A stretch of 64,000 nucleotides of DNA, taken from positions 17,180,001 to 17,244,000 of the forward strand of contig NC_081807.1 in the NCBI RefSeq assembly GCF_030704535.1, read 5' to 3'. Positions 22,785 through 35,872 of the stretch are shown here, in pieces. How positions within the stretch are numbered: position 1 is the stretch's first letter; each line of letters begins with the position of its first letter. Origin of the DNA: Vitis vinifera (lineage: Eukaryota > Streptophyta > Magnoliopsida > Vitales > Vitaceae). Made by a program: the position numbers and the translations under genes. Under the pieces are notes generated by a model. The model was not told the DNA's origin. It made no database searches and was given only the letters and a program-made list of their open reading frames with translations.

Positions 22785-25032
22785 TGTCATGACCCAAATT
22801 CCGGGCGACCCAAAATTTGACCCTTGACCCTAGGTCAAAGGTTTGACCCTAAGGGTTCCTCCTATTCCATGTTGGCAGTCAACCAAAACACTCTGGATTT
22901 TTTTTTTCATACATCTCACTAGAATTCTCATAAATTACAATATCCCAAAACTACTCAAAACAACAAGATTAAATAAATATTCATTATAGTCCAAAATAAA
23001 AGTTCACAATTAACAACTTAATCAAATAAAGCTTCATAGCAAATCCATGAGTCATAATTGCTAAAACAAATCCCCAAAATCCAAAAAGGAACACAATAAC
23101 AAATAAATGCCACGCTCCACTAGGCCGCTCCAGGAGCATCCTGAAGTCCTCCCTGTCCCACCTGTGGATCCTCAGGAGAGATATCTGCATCTAAAAAGGT
23201 GTAACAAGGAAGGGGTGAACATTTCCATATTGCTCAGTAGGGTGCCTAGCACCCAAGGGGTTAAGGGGATTACTATGTTTCAAAGAATACGAAAAGGACA
23301 CTTCAACACAACAGGAACAATTCAACAATATCAATCAATCACATAGTTTAATATATAATATTATACACAATTTCACAATATTCAACAATTACATGAATGC
23401 ACATGAACGTGTGACACACAGTCATACAATGCACTATTGTTCTCGGGCTTTCACCGAAGGATACGCGTCCGCACCCAAATACACTCCCCATTCGGAGTCT
23501 TCCCGAGGTAACTTTTGGGTCTTTCACCCTAGGGATCTCTCTCCCTTCTTAATTCGCCCCACACGGGCTTCCACTTCTCATCTCTATTTCATTCATTTAT
23601 TTTTTTTTTTCCACATAACCATGATGCAAATGAATGCCACAATTCCAATGTTCCTCAATAATTCAACAATCTCAACATGCCCCAATAATCCAATAAAATA
23701 ATTTCACACATTACAATTTCCGATAATATCCCAAATAAATATTCAAAAAAAACAATGCATATCAAAATCTTGAGATTTTACCACACTTACAAAATTTTTC
23801 AACCATTATAATAATTTCTAATGTCCAAAATTAACTAACTATTTACCCTAAAATTTTCGAAAATATTCTAACCAATGCCTAAAAATTCACAAATCATTAT
23901 ATTTGCAATTTAACCCAAATTTTGGAATTTTCCAACCCATCTAATAATTTTTTAACATTTCAAAACAATTAATTATCAATCAAAATCAATTTCTCGAAAT
24001 TCCAAAAATTCCAAACAAATCCCAAATATTCTAGAAAAATTCATACAACACTTATAATTCCTAATTAACTCAAAATGACAATATCTATAATTTTTTTTCA
24101 AGGGAAAAACATAAAAATTTAAGTTTTAGGGTTAGGGTCCCCTACCTCAGATCTGAAAATTTGGCCGTTAAAAACAAAATCAGCCACCGTAGGCTTGTTC
24201 GTCTAGTCGAATAGAGTACTTCCTCCAAATTTGGGCTGAAACGGAGATCGTTTGGCCGTCCAAACGGCCGATCAAAATTCCGGCGAGTGCCCTAATTTAT
24301 GCACAGTAACCTTTCTCTCTCTCACCGTCCCCGCGTGCTGCAATTCTCCCCCTTTTCCTTTTTTTTTTTTTTACTAACCCTCCAGCCACACAAGCCTGAC
24401 CCAAACTTCAAAAGCCCAACCCATTTTTTTTTTCTTTTTATTAACAGCCCACTAGGCTTTTAAAAGCCACCAGCCACTTAAGCTAAGCCCAACTCAAAAT
24501 CTAAGCCCAATCCATTATTATTGTTATTATTTTTCTTTTACAACTGGCCAATATTCAAAACCCAATGAATATATTTTTTTTCTTTTATTTTCTTTTCTTT
24601 ATTCTAATTGTTTTATTTGATTTCCAATTCTTTTTTTTTTTTTTCATTTTAACACACAATTTTATTTATTAACACCAAATAAAAACTAATTTTTCTCAAT
24701 ATTATTATTCATCAATTTAATTTAATTAATTAATTTATTTTTCTTAATTAATTCTAATTAATCTGAATTTATTTATTTTTCATTTTCGTTTTCGTTTTTT
24801 CGTTTCCGGAAATTTCCAATTTCTAAAATCCTAAGAAATTTTCTATCCTAAGGCTGACATGGCATAAAATTTTCAACTCGTTTAATTGACCGACACAATA
24901 AAACGAACTTTACCAATCCGAAATTGACACGTGTTCTCCAAACACTTTTCTTTTTGACTTTTCAACCATCACATAAAATAAGACTTTTCAAACTAAAAAT
25001 GCTAACGTGGCATAAAATACCCGGTCATTACA
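22785..25032 (-). repeat. 3' LTR of the gypsy element
   Basis: 2248 bp, ending TG...CA as expected (plus strand begins TGTCATGACCC and ends GGTCATTACA). It matches 29922-32206 almost base for base apart from point changes, small homopolymer differences and one ~31-37 bp block present only in the other copy. ORFs inside it (for example 23393-23701) are by-products. Confidence 0.97.
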
Positions 25033-25050
25033 TCCTACCCCCCTAAAAGA
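25033..25050 (-). promoter_or_regulatory. Polypurine tract
   Basis: On the minus strand the bases just before the 3' LTR read TTTTAGGGGGGTAGGA, a purine-rich plus-strand primer site touching the LTR boundary. Confidence 0.85.
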
Positions 25051-25081
25051 AATTTCGTCCCGAAATTTAAACTAGCTTACC

Positions 25082-26257
25082 TTAAAATTCGTAGAAGAGT
25101 TGTGGATAGTGTCGTCTTATTTCTTCCTCAGGTTCCCAAGTGGCTTCTTCTATCCCATGGTGTTGCCACCACACTTTGACTGCAGGAATCACCTTGTTCC
25201 TGAACCTATGCTCTCCAACTTCCAGAATTCGTAAAGGTTCCTCCACATAAGATGTATCTTCACTAATCTGAACATCTTGCATGTCCACTACCCAAGTTGG
25301 ATCTGGAGTACACTTCCTTAGCATTGACACATGGAAAACATCATGCACAAGGGACAACTGCTGAGGCAAAATTAACTTGTATGCCATTGGGCCAACTCTC
25401 TTATCAATCTGAAATGGTCCCACAAACCTAGGGGCTAACTTCCCCTTCTTCCCAAATCGAAATATGCCTCTTCGAGGGGACACTTTTACAAACACCCAAT
25501 CCCCTTCCTCAAACTCCAAGGGCCTTCTCCTTTTGTCTGCATAACTTTTCTGTCTATCTTGGGCAGTCTTAAGTTTTTCCTTGATGAGTTGTATCTTCTC
25601 TGTAGTCTCTTGGACAATCTCAGGTCCTAACAAATGACTCTCACCCATCTCTATCCAACATAAGGGCGATCTACAAGGTCTCCCATAGAGTGCTTCATAA
25701 GGTGCCATACCAATACTAGATTGGTAACTGTTGTTATAAGCAAACTCTGCCAAAGGTAAGTAATCTGCCCAATTTCCTCCAAAATCCAAAACACAAGCCC
25801 TTAACATGTCTTCTAAGATCTGGATCACTCTCTCTGATTGACCATTTGTCTGAGGGTGAAAAGCGGTGCTAAAATTCAGTTGGGTGCCCAAAGCCCTTTG
25901 TAAACTCTGCCAAAACTGAGAAGTAAACTTAAGGTCCCTATCAGACACTATAGATACAGGTATCCCATGCAATCTCACAATCTCTTGTATATACAACTTA
26001 GCCAAAGAGTTCATGGAATCAGTATTTTTCATGGCTAGAAAATGAGCTGACTTAGTAAGACGGTCCACAATCACCCAAACTCCATTTTTCTTGCTTCTAG
26101 TTCTTGGCAACCCTATCACAAAGTCCATAGTGATATTATCCCACTTCCACTCAGGTATAGGTAAAGGTTGCAACAACCCTGCAGGCCTCTGGTGTTCAGC
26201 CTTCACTTGCTGACAAATCTGACAATTAGCTACAAACTGAGCAATATCTCTCTTCAT
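25082..26257 (-). pseudogene. Gypsy integrase C-terminal part with chromodomain
   Basis: 391 codons from an ATG just after an in-frame TAG at 26273-26275. Visible are CQICQQ of the zinc-binding domain, the catalytic aspartates in TMDFVIGLP and VSDRDLKF, the glutamate in NGQSERVIQ, and the chromodomain-like end (PLRILEVGEHRFRNK..., WEPEEEIRRHYPQLF). The first half of the zinc-binding motif lies before the stop, so the integrase itself is interrupted. Confidence 0.9.
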
Positions 26258-26272
26258 CCCACTCCACCAAAA

Positions 26273-27859
26273 CTACCTCTTTAAGTCTTGATACATCTTG
26301 GTATTCCCAGGGTGGATGATATACTTCGCCCTATGAGCATCTGCTAGAAGTTCATTTCTCAACTCCACATCTTTTGGCACACACAATCTCCCTTTGAACC
26401 TCACACTCCCATCTTCATACATAGACCAATTTTCATCTATTTCACCTACTACCAACTGGGCTTTAACCTTTTCTAAAAACTCATCATGAACTTGGGCCTC
26501 CACTATTCTATGGATAACCATTGGTCTAGCTGATATGCTGTACAAGCATGGACCGCGTCCTTTTTGACTAAGACATAGCTCAAAGTCCTCAATAACTGCA
26601 TGCATCTCAAACTCTCTCAACCCCAAGCTAGACAACTGGCCATAGCTCTTTCTACTCAAGGCATCTGCTACAACATTCGCCTTCCCAGGATGGTAATGAA
26701 GGGCAAAATCATAATCTTCCAATGTCTCCATCCATCTCCTCTGCCTAGAGTTCAGTTCCTTTTGAGTGAAAATGTATTTCAAACTCTTATGATCATAGTA
26801 CACCTCAAACTTCTCTCCATACAAATAGTGTCTCCAAGTCTTAAGGGCAAACACCACTGCTGCAAGCTCCAAATCATGTGCTGGATAATTCCGCTCATGC
26901 TGCTTTAATTGTCTTGAGGCATAAGCTACCACCTTGCCTTGCTGCATTAGCACACACCCTAACCCCACTGTGGAAGCATCACAATAAATTGTAAACAACT
27001 CTCCACTAATAGGAGCAGTTAACACTGGAGCAGTGGTCAATTTCCGCTTCAACTCTTGGAAAGCATTCTCACACTCCTCATTCCAATCAAACTTCACCCC
27101 TTTTCTAGTCAACCGAGTCATTGGTGCTGCAATTCTAGAGAAGTCTTCCACAAACCTCCTATAATATCCAGCCAACCCCAAGAAACTTCTAACCTCAAAT
27201 ACATTGGTAGGCCTTTGCCACTCCTGTACAGCTTCCACCTTTGAATGGTCTACTGCTATTCCTGCCTCAGAAACCACATGGCCTAAGAAGTTCACTTCAG
27301 TAAGCCAAAACTCACTTTTGTCCAACTTCCCATACAACTGATGTCTTCTCAAAGTTCTAAGGGTGGTCACCAAATGTTGCTTATGCTCCTCCAAACTCCT
27401 GGAGTAGATCAAGATGTCATCCACAAAGACAATCACAAACTGATCCAAGTAAGCACGAAATACCCTGTTCATTAAATCCATGAAAGCAGCGGGGGCATTA
27501 GTTAACCCAAAAGGCATGACTAAGAACTCATAATGCCCATATCTCGTTCTAAAAGCAGTTTTAGAAACATCTTCTTCCCTAACCCTCAGTTGATGATACC
27601 CAGTTCTCAAGTCAATCTTACTAAAATACTTTGCACCCTTCAACTGATCAAACAAGTCATCTATCCTTGGAAGAGGATACTTGTTCTTCACAGTAACTCT
27701 ATTCAACTTCCTATAGTCAATACATAACCTTAGTGTGCCATCCTTCTTCTTCACAAACAAAACTGGGGCTCCCCATGGCGATGTACTTGGACGAATAAAA
27801 CCCTTACCCAACAATTCATCTAACTGAGTTTTCAATTCCTTCAACTCAAGAGGGGCCAT
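26273..27859 (-). pseudogene. Gypsy RT-RNase H and start of integrase
   Basis: 528 open codons in the gag-pol frame. RT motifs: [39 protein letters not shown] and the catalytic FVDDILIYS. RNase H motifs: [16 protein letters not shown] and [12 protein letters not shown]. The frame ends in the integrase zinc-binding region at [13 protein letters not shown] followed by TAG, in frame with the next segment. Confidence 0.93.
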
Positions 27860-28048
27860 CCTATAAGGGGATACTGAAATAGGATCAGTTCCTGGGTATA
27901 CTTCAATAGAGAAATCAAACTCTCTATGCGGTGGTAAACCTGGTAACTCATCTGGGAATACATCCTAAAACTTCCTCACCACTGGAATTTCTGTAATGTC
28001 CTTCTGGGCTTTCTCCTTACCACGAAGGCAAGCTAGGAAATTTATTGA

Positions 28049-28813
28049 TCATTTCCTCAACACATACTGATAGCACGGATCGGACTGCGAAAAAGGCAAA
28101 CTAACACACTTCCCTCCAACAAAACAAACCTCAAATCCCTCTGGCAAACAAAATATTATCCTGCGGCGATGACAATCAATAACCGCTCTATACACTGCCA
28201 ACCAATCCATTCCCAAAATAACACCATACCCAATCATATCCAAAATCCTCAAATCCACATTTAGTGCTCTATCTGCCAAGGTAATAACACACCCCTTGCA
28301 TATTCTATCAACTCTAGAGTTCGTACCCATAGGAGACTCAATAAGTAACAAATTCTCTACCCTTTCTGATTTCAACCCCAATGCATTAGCACAAGATACA
28401 GAAATGAAAGAATGAGTTGCACCAGTATCAAACAAAACACGCACCCAAGTACTATATACCAAAATCATACCTTCCACTAAAAGGGCATCCTCCTCTGGCT
28501 CTGTTGAGGTCAAGGCAAAAACTCTTCCTGCTGCCTGCCTTCCCCTACCTTTAGCATTCGACCCTTGAGAAGAGCGGGTCTGACTCGTGGTAGTTGTCCT
28601 GGTTCCTTGCGCTGCTGGGGGTAATTGTGGCATCTGATAGTAAGGCAACTGAAACTGAGGGGGCTGGAAAGACACTACTGACTGTTGCTGAGAACTTCCC
28701 TGAGACTGAGGTCGAGCCTGCTGTGTGCCTCGCAATGGGCAAGCCCTCCATAAATGGTCTCCTGCTCCACAACCATAACATACTCTATTAGCAGCCGCCC
28801 TCTGAGCAATCTA
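28049..28813 (-). pseudogene. Gypsy zinc knuckle and aspartic protease
   Basis: In the same frame as gag and RT. A CX2CX4HX4C knuckle (CYGCGAGDHLWRAC, about 28754-28795) lies between the in-frame TAG at 28811 and a Gln/Ser-rich spacer. The protease active site VLFDTGATHSFIS follows, then LGMDWL. The segment ends at an in-frame TGA (28049-28051); another TAG lies at 27965-27967, before RT. Confidence 0.9.
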
Positions 28814-28849
28814 CCCCTCTCCTGCATAGAACGAGGAACGCCTCTCAAA

Positions 28850-29674
28850 CTACTGAGTCCTCTGCCTCTGCTGTGGCCCCTGGGAACTTTCCCCCATTCT
28901 TTGTTTCCCTTTTCTGTCCCCCTTTTGCTCTCGAATTTGGTTGGTTTCGTCAATGTCCTGCTCCACCAACAAAGCCCTCTTAACCAACTCAGAATAATCC
29001 CTTATTGCCAGTGAGACTAATCTGTTCCTAATAGCAGGCCTCAACCCCTGCTGGAACCTCCTAGTCTTTTCTCCTTCCTCACTGATCATCCTCAAAGCAA
29101 AACGAGACAACTCTGAGAAACGTGACTCATACTCCAGCACTGACATGGTTCCTTGGATGAGGTGCTCAAACTCCATCCTCTTGGCATGCTTAGCCACTTC
29201 CCCAAAATACTTGCCTAGGAAGATTCTCTCAAATTCCTCCCAAGTCATAACCTCAGTGTCATACACCCTTTTCATTGATTCCCACCAGAAATCAGCTTTG
29301 TCCACAAGCATATATGCTGCCAAACCTACCCTTCTTTCCTCAGGTATGTCCAGTCCCACCAGAATTCTTCTCATCCTCCTCAACCAATGCTCAGCTGCTT
29401 CAGCACTAGGCTCTCCATTAAAAGATGGAGGTTGCATCACCATGAACCTCTTCATTGCTTCCATTTGGCTCATTACTGGCCTCTCAGTGCGGCTCCTCCT
29501 ATGTGAGTGACCTGAATCCTCATGGCCCTGGGTACCTCCTGCTCTCCTGGAACCCTGGCCTCTCATCAATTCAATAGTTTCTCTCAACTCTCTTCTTACT
29601 TCTCGGAGTTCTTCTCTTACCGTCTCCAACTCCTTATTCCTCTCTGATCTTCCTCCTCTGGTCCTTCCCGCCAT
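28850..29674 (-). pseudogene. Gypsy gag N-terminal part
   Basis: The frame starts at MAGRTRGG (29674) and runs 275 residues to TAG (28850-28852). A charged coiled-coil start (ELETVREELREVRRELRE) is followed by the retrotransposon gag core (AAEHWLRRMRRIL, WWESMKR, WEEFERIFLGKYF, ESRFSELSRFA, RFQQGLRPAIRNRL). This is the capsid-like domain that packages element RNA. Confidence 0.92.
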
Positions 29675-29904
29675 TTCAAGTCTAACAAACCCTAATTCAA
29701 TCACATTACTAAGGTGAGCAAAAATAAATTTCACATATACACACTTAGCAACTTCAACAATTATCAAAACTTTCACTTTCATACACTCACAATACATAAT
29801 TCAATTAATCATCAACTTGTTGATTAACACATACAAAAATCATAACATTATAACAACACACATAAACACCCACAAACATTGACCCCAAGGTATTATCGCA
29901 ACCT

Positions 29905-29918
29905 TGGCTCTGATACCA
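29905..29918 (-). promoter_or_regulatory. Primer-binding site (initiator tRNA-Met)
   Basis: The minus strand reads TGGTATCAGAGCCA, complementary to the 3' end of plant initiator tRNA-Met, three bases inside the 5' LTR. Confidence 0.95.
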
Positions 29919-29921
29919 CGC

Positions 29922-32206
29922 TGTCACGACCCAAATTTCGGGCGACCCAAAATTTGACCCGTGACCCCAGGTCAAAGGTTTGACCCTAGACCCTAGGTCA
30001 AAGGTTTGACCCTAAGGGTTCCTCCTATTCCATGTTGGCAGTCAACCAAAACACTCTGGATTTTTTTTTTTCATACATCTCACTAGAATTCTCATAAATT
30101 ACAATATCCCAAACCTACTCAAAACAACAAGATTAAATAAATATTCATTATAGTCCAAAATAAAAGTTCACAATTAACAACTTAATCAAATAAAGCTTCA
30201 TAGCAAATCCATGAGTCATAATTGCTAAAACAAATCCCCAAAATCCAAAAAGGAACACAATAACAAATAAATGCCACGCTCCACTAGGCCGCTCCAGGAG
30301 CATCCTGAAGTCCTCCCTGTCCCACCTGTGGATCCTTAGGAGAGATATCTGCATCTAAAAAGGTGTAACAAGGAAGGGGTGAGCATTTCCACATTGCTCA
30401 GTAGGGTGCCTAGCACCCAAGGGGTTAAGGGGATTACTATGTTTCAAAGAATACGAAAAGGACACTTCAACACAACAGGAACAATTCAACAATATCAATC
30501 AATCACATAGTTTAATATATAATATTATACACAATTTCACAATATTCAACAATTACATGAATGCACATGAACGTGTGACACACAGTCATACACTGCACTA
30601 TTGTTCTCGGGCTTTCATCGAAGGATACGCGTCCGCACCCAAATACACTCCCCATTCGGAGTCTTCCCGAGGTAACTTTTGGGTCTTTCACCCTAGGGAT
30701 CTCTCTCCCTTCTTAATTCACCCCACACGGGCTTCCACTTCTCATCTCTATTTCATTCATTTATTTTTTTTTTTTCACATAACCATGATGCAAATGAATG
30801 CCACAATTCCAATGTTCCTCAATAATTCAACAATCTCAACATGCCCCAATAATCCAATAAAATAATTTCACACATTACAATTTCCGATAATATCCCAAAT
30901 AAATATTCAAAAAAAACAATGCATATCAAAATCTTGAGATTTTACCACACTTACAAAATTTTTCAATCATTATAATAATTTCTAATGTCCAAAATTAACT
31001 AACTATTTACCCTAAAATTTTCGAAAATATTCTAACCAATGCCTAAAAATTCACAAATCATTATATTTGCAATTTAACCCAAATTTTGGAATTTTCCAAC
31101 CCATCTAATAATTTTTTAACATTTCAAAACAATTAATTATCAATCAAAATCAATTTCTCGAAATTCCAAAAATTCCAAACAAATCCCAAATATTCTAGAA
31201 AAATTCATACAACACTTATAATTCCTAATTAACTCAAAATGACAATATCTATAATTTTTTTTCAAGGGAAAAACATAAAAATTTATGTTTTAGGGTTAGG
31301 GTCCCCTACCTCAGATCTGAAAATTTGGCCGTTAAAAACAAAATCAGCCATCGTAGGCTTGTTCGTCTAGTCGAATAGAGTACTTCCTCCAAATTTGGGC
31401 CGAAACGGAGATCGTTTGGCTGTCCAAACGGCCGATCAAAATTCCGGCGAGTGCCCTAATTTATGCACAGTAACCTTTCTCTCTCTCACCGCCCCCGCGT
31501 GCTGCAATTCTCCCCCTTTTCCTTTTTTTTTTTTTTTTTTTTCTTTTTACTAACCCTCCAGCCACACAAGCCTGGCCTAAACTTCAAAAGCCCAACCCAT
31601 TTTTTTTCTTTCTTTTTATTAACAGCCCACTAGGCTTTTAAAAGCCACCAACCACTTAAGCCAAGCCCAACTCAAAATCTAAGCCCAATCCATTATTATT
31701 GTTATTATTTTTCTTTTACAACTGGCCAATATTCAAAACCCAATGAATATATTTTTTTTCTTTTATTTTCTTTTCTTTATTCTAATTGGTTTATTTGATT
31801 TCCAATTCTTTTTTTTTTCATTTTAACACACAATTTTATTTATTAACACCAAATAAAAACTAATTTTTCTCAATATTATTATTCATCAATTTAATTTAAT
31901 TAATTAATTTATTTTTCTTAATTAATTCTAATTAATCTTAATTTATTTATTTTTCATTTTCGTTTTCGTTTTTTCGTTTCCGGAAATTTCCAATTTCTAA
32001 AATCCTAAGAAATTTTCTATCCTAAGGCTGACATGGCATAAAATTTTCAACTCGTTTAATTGACCGACACAATAAAACGAACTTTACCAATCCGAAATTG
32101 ACACGTGTTCTCCAAACACTTTTCTTTTTGACTTTTCAACCATCACATAAAATAAGACTTTTCAAACTAAAAATGCTAACGTGGCATAAAATACCTGGTC
32201 ATTACA
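29922..32206 (-). repeat. 5' LTR of the gypsy element
   Basis: 2285 bp; the longer of the two LTRs because GACCC..AGGTCAAAGGTTT is tandemly duplicated at about 29961-30020 but single in the other LTR. It also has a longer T run at about 31518-31541. Confidence 0.97.
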
Positions 32207-32211
32207 AAAAC

Positions 32212-34720
32212 CCTACATAAACCCTTTATTTTGCCCTTTAACTCACATAATTTAGCATCTTATAATCTTTGATTTTCCTTTTGGAGACTTCTTAGAGGAC
32301 AGTTATGAAACGTTAATGTGATCACAAAAACTTCTGAATTTTAATCTAACATCCTTTCTTGTTTGATTTTACTATCCCTTTAGATCTAATTAGAATTGTA
32401 AAAGAAAATTTCGTTTTCATAACATTAATTCATAATTTAAATTAATTGATAACGGGTTTCATTTTCTTTAAAAATATAAAATGTGATAAGGGTTTCATAA
32501 TGAATTAATACAAGATTTTATGCAAATATGAATTCATTATTTTATTAATATCATTTTATAAATTATGGAAATTGAGAAATTAATTATGCTCATTAAATAG
32601 GTAAAATGAAAATCAATATATATTATTGATTATTAGATATATATTCCAAAATTTCAAATCATGCTAGAATAATATCCTTTTTAATATTTTATGAACTACA
32701 AGTTAAAATAGAGATTTAAACTTGTTACAATTATTAAAACCATGTTTTAAAATACAAAATGAGTTGTTTTAAAATACATATAAGTAGCTCCTCCCTCCTT
32801 AGGAAAACTCTCCCTAAACTCTAAAGGCTATTTTTGCATTAGAAAACCTCATTTGAATCTAGAAATGGTGAACTAAAAGTTTTAGTTATTCATGAAGATT
32901 TTCTGGCATCTTCATTGGCGTCTTCTTTGGGAAAATCTAAGCTCATCCTCGCTTTATTAAAACAAAAAGCCAATCGTGAAAATTTAAGATCCCCTTACAA
33001 AGATGGGGAGTCAACACTCTTACGCATATATATCGGTGTCAACAAGTTTTCCTTGTCGAAAGTCATTAATTGAATCATCATTTTCAAATCAATCAAATTA
33101 AAGATCTCAAAGCCAGAAGGCCCATATAGTCTTGGAATCACTCATCTCTCAACCATAATAGCTGTCATAGCCATAACAACAACCTCAACTAGACCACCCA
33201 TCTATGCCTGCCTTAAAGGAGACTAGAATGAGAAGTTTGCATGAAGCTTCCCTTATGGTTGTGTGCGTAACTCATGATTTGGAAGCATGGAAAAATTTTC
33301 CATAAGTTTGCGTTCATTTCTCCACCTATATGCAACATCACTCTTTTGAGCTTCTTTACGCCTGCGAACCGTTATCATTGTCTTTGCTATGAGGTCCTCC
33401 AATGAATAGTTGTGAGCCTAAGGTATAAAAACGAGACAAACTTCATCTTGGGTAGCCAAAGCTACCTCATTCTCAAGGAACAACAAAGTAACCAAACTTG
33501 CACTTACTAACCATCACACCCATCCTTACAATTGATAGTTTAACCTCTATCAAATTGACCACTTAAGACATGATGGATCTTGTTTAGCTTGCTCAGGAGT
33601 TTACCTAACCTCCTGTTTTCTTAGCGTATGTTAGAAGTGCTTAACTATTCTTTTTGGGCAAAGTTTGTTCATGGTTTTATGCTTGGTTGAGGGCACTTAC
33701 ATAGAATTAAGAGGTTGTGAAAGTCACCAACAACATATGATAGGCTCGTGCTTCAAGACACCTTAGGTGTTCAAAAATCATGTACATCTTCAAAGGTCAT
33801 TCGATTTACCTAACCTTGATGAAAAGTCATCAGAAAGCACAAGAATTATTTTGATGTCAACTCATAAACGAAATAGGTAAATACATAGAAATCTTGTCAC
33901 CCAAGCAAGTAATCAGTTGAGGTCCAAGTGAGTCTTCCTTAACACACCTATTTTATGATTTCTAGCACATTTACTTGATGCTGAAAAGAAAAATGGTGAA
34001 AAACCAATGTTTATCAAGTTAGAAAAACCTTCTAACTAGAGGCCTAAGACCAAGTTAGTTTCAAAACAAGGCCTTTTACTAATAGCCTAGTTAGAAATAA
34101 ATGATCAAGGTGAATAGCCATGAAAGACCTAAAGATATCTCTATTAGATATCTCAAAATCCTAACCTAAAAGCCCACATCTTGCATTAGTCCTCCTAATT
34201 TAGGACATCCTTTATTGAATCGCCCCATGTGGCCATACATGAAAGTTATCTTGGTGCAAAACTGTCCTCTCACTCTTCCAAAGATGGATCACCTCTGTGT
34301 TAAGCCGACCTCCACATCTCCAGGTATAGGTTGCACCTGCACACTTTAAATCAAGCTTTGCCTCCAGGTATGGGTCAATTTTGCACTAAACCAACTTCCA
34401 CATATGAGCATAGCTTACCCTAACGATAAAACCCTTAACTAAAAGGTCCTTAGATGTGCTATCCACTAGATAAGCTAAACCACTATCCAAATTGAAGTGG
34501 TTAGTTATAATTATTCTAGCATGTAGAGAGTTCAACTCGAATCTTTTACACTCTTTACTCTGAAAACATTACTAATTCCACTGATTTCATGCAAACTAAA
34601 CAATTAAGCTTGCATATTGACTTATGATGAAGGAATTATTTCAAAAGAGGAAAGATAGGTTATCAAATAAGTCCACCCTATGACAAGATAATTCAAACAC
34701 TACATCAAGGTTCTTATATG
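32212..34720. other. Non-coding stretch, unidentified
   Basis: No ORF of note on either strand. 32212-32760 is AT-rich. 32780-34600 has more even composition and looks like old decayed repeat, with 'CCTCCACAT.TCCAGGTATAGG'-like phrases recurring at about 34310-34370. I could not assign it to a family. Confidence 0.4.
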
Positions 34721-34721
34721 C

Positions 34722-35324
34722 AAGGATAAAAATATCGCTAATCATAAATATATTGGTAATTCGATTTTACGGATATATTGGAGATATATCGACGAATAGT
34801 TTGACACAAAATATTGATTGACCTAAAATTGATCAAAACTTACAAAAATGTAAAAAAAAAAAAAAAACTCTTAAAAATGAAATTAGAAGTATAATAAACA
34901 TTTTTAAGTTGTTTTGTTGAAAAAATTAATATATATATGTATAATTTATTATATTTGATAATAATATTGTATGCATCAATAAAAAATATAAATTTTATAA
35001 GTGTATATTGATTATTAAATTACATAAAATATCATTCGATAATAATATTATGATATTTGATTATATTATATTTAATTTTAATATATATTTAATATTAAAA
35101 TTATGATACATTTAATTTAGTTGTATTAAATGATATAAAATAAATAATGATAATTGTACAATTTTTAAATATTTAATTAATATATTAATAATATTAAAAA
35201 CACTATAAAAAAAATTATCATGATAATTTTTATATTTTTGCTAATCAATTAAATGAAAAATTTTTATTTAATTATAAAATAATTATAATTAATTTATTGT
35301 TTAAAGTATTCTTTTAATATTTTG

Positions 35325-35361
<37 letters not shown>

Positions 35362-35435
35362 CTTTTTTTTGGGGGTTCGAGTCCCCTTGACTCGATCAAT
35401 GCACGATATATCAGTATCGTTATATTTTAATCACT
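34722..35435. repeat. Possible decayed foldback element
   Basis: The left end (GGATAAAAATATCGCTAATC) and the right end read in reverse (GATTAAAATATAACGATACTG) are loosely similar around an AT-only core. There is no target duplication, so the call is weak. It includes (TA)n at 35327-35360. Confidence 0.3.
35327..35360. repeat. (TA)n microsatellite
   Basis: Seventeen TA units. Confidence 0.95.
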
Positions 35436-35821
35436 ACTTACAGGTACTCAAACAAGTATTGAAAATGACATCATAAGGGAAATGTCGGCGGTCCCAACCT
35501 GATGGCGGCAAAAAGTACTATACTAATATTAATATACCCTAAGCTACCTGTTTTGAATGATATTTATCATTTTACTCTGAAAGCTAAAAATCCTAGGCAC
35601 GAAACCTCTGGTTAGGTCTTGAGCATCTTCAGGGTTTTATTTTTATTGTGTTTCTAAGCTTCATAGGTATCAAGCAATCACAAATGGCCGAGTGTTAGAC
35701 CGGGTAAAAAGGCGAAAAAATGGGTTTTCGTTTAAGGCCCTGTTTGGTTAAAAACTTGGGGGCAAGTTGGAGAGCCAGGATTCCAAACGTGGAATGCACG
35801 GAGCTCAAGTGAGAGTTGAGT

Positions 35822-35872
35822 CACGTGAGGTAAGAATTCTCTAGATGCTTCTAGAAAAGGGTATTTAAATAG
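35822..35872 (+). promoter_or_regulatory. Heat-shock-type promoter motif with G-box and TATA
   Basis: TCACGTGA (palindromic G-box core) begins at about 35821. Five contiguous 5-bp modules follow at 35833-35857: aGAAt, tCTct, aGATg, cTTCt, aGAAa. Three match the nGAAn/nTTCn heat-shock element exactly and two match in part, all in correct phase. A TATA box, TATTTAAATAG, starts at 35862. No coding frame follows within 1 kb; the sequence downstream looks like a 5' leader (GAGAGAGTTGAGAAG...) with a possible donor AG|GTTCTAG at about 36090. Confidence 0.45.

Larger units (their letters stand above)
22785..32206 (-). mobile_element. Complete Ty3/gypsy chromovirus LTR retrotransposon, 9.4 kb
   Basis: The element is read on the minus strand: 5' LTR 29922-32206, PBS 29905-29918, one gag-pol frame 29674-25082, PPT at about 25033-25050, 3' LTR 22785-25032. 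The target duplication AAAAC is at 22780-22784 and 32207-32211. Protein order is gag, zinc knuckle, aspartic protease, RT, RNase H, integrase, then a chromodomain-like C-terminus, which defines the chromovirus branch. LTR length >2 kb and an integrase with a C-terminal HGIEEATWEPEE-type chromodomain fit the Tekay/Del group; the clade is inference. LTRs are nearly identical, pointing to recent insertion, yet the frame has five stops, so the copy needs proteins from elsewhere to move. Confidence 0.97.

Noticed and set aside
26600..27727. Plus-strand ORFs across 26.6-27.7 kb
   Set aside because: Antisense to the gypsy RT frame.
30557..30865. 102-codon ORF present twice (also 23393-23701)
   Set aside because: Lies in both LTRs of the gypsy element; identical by descent, no known domain.
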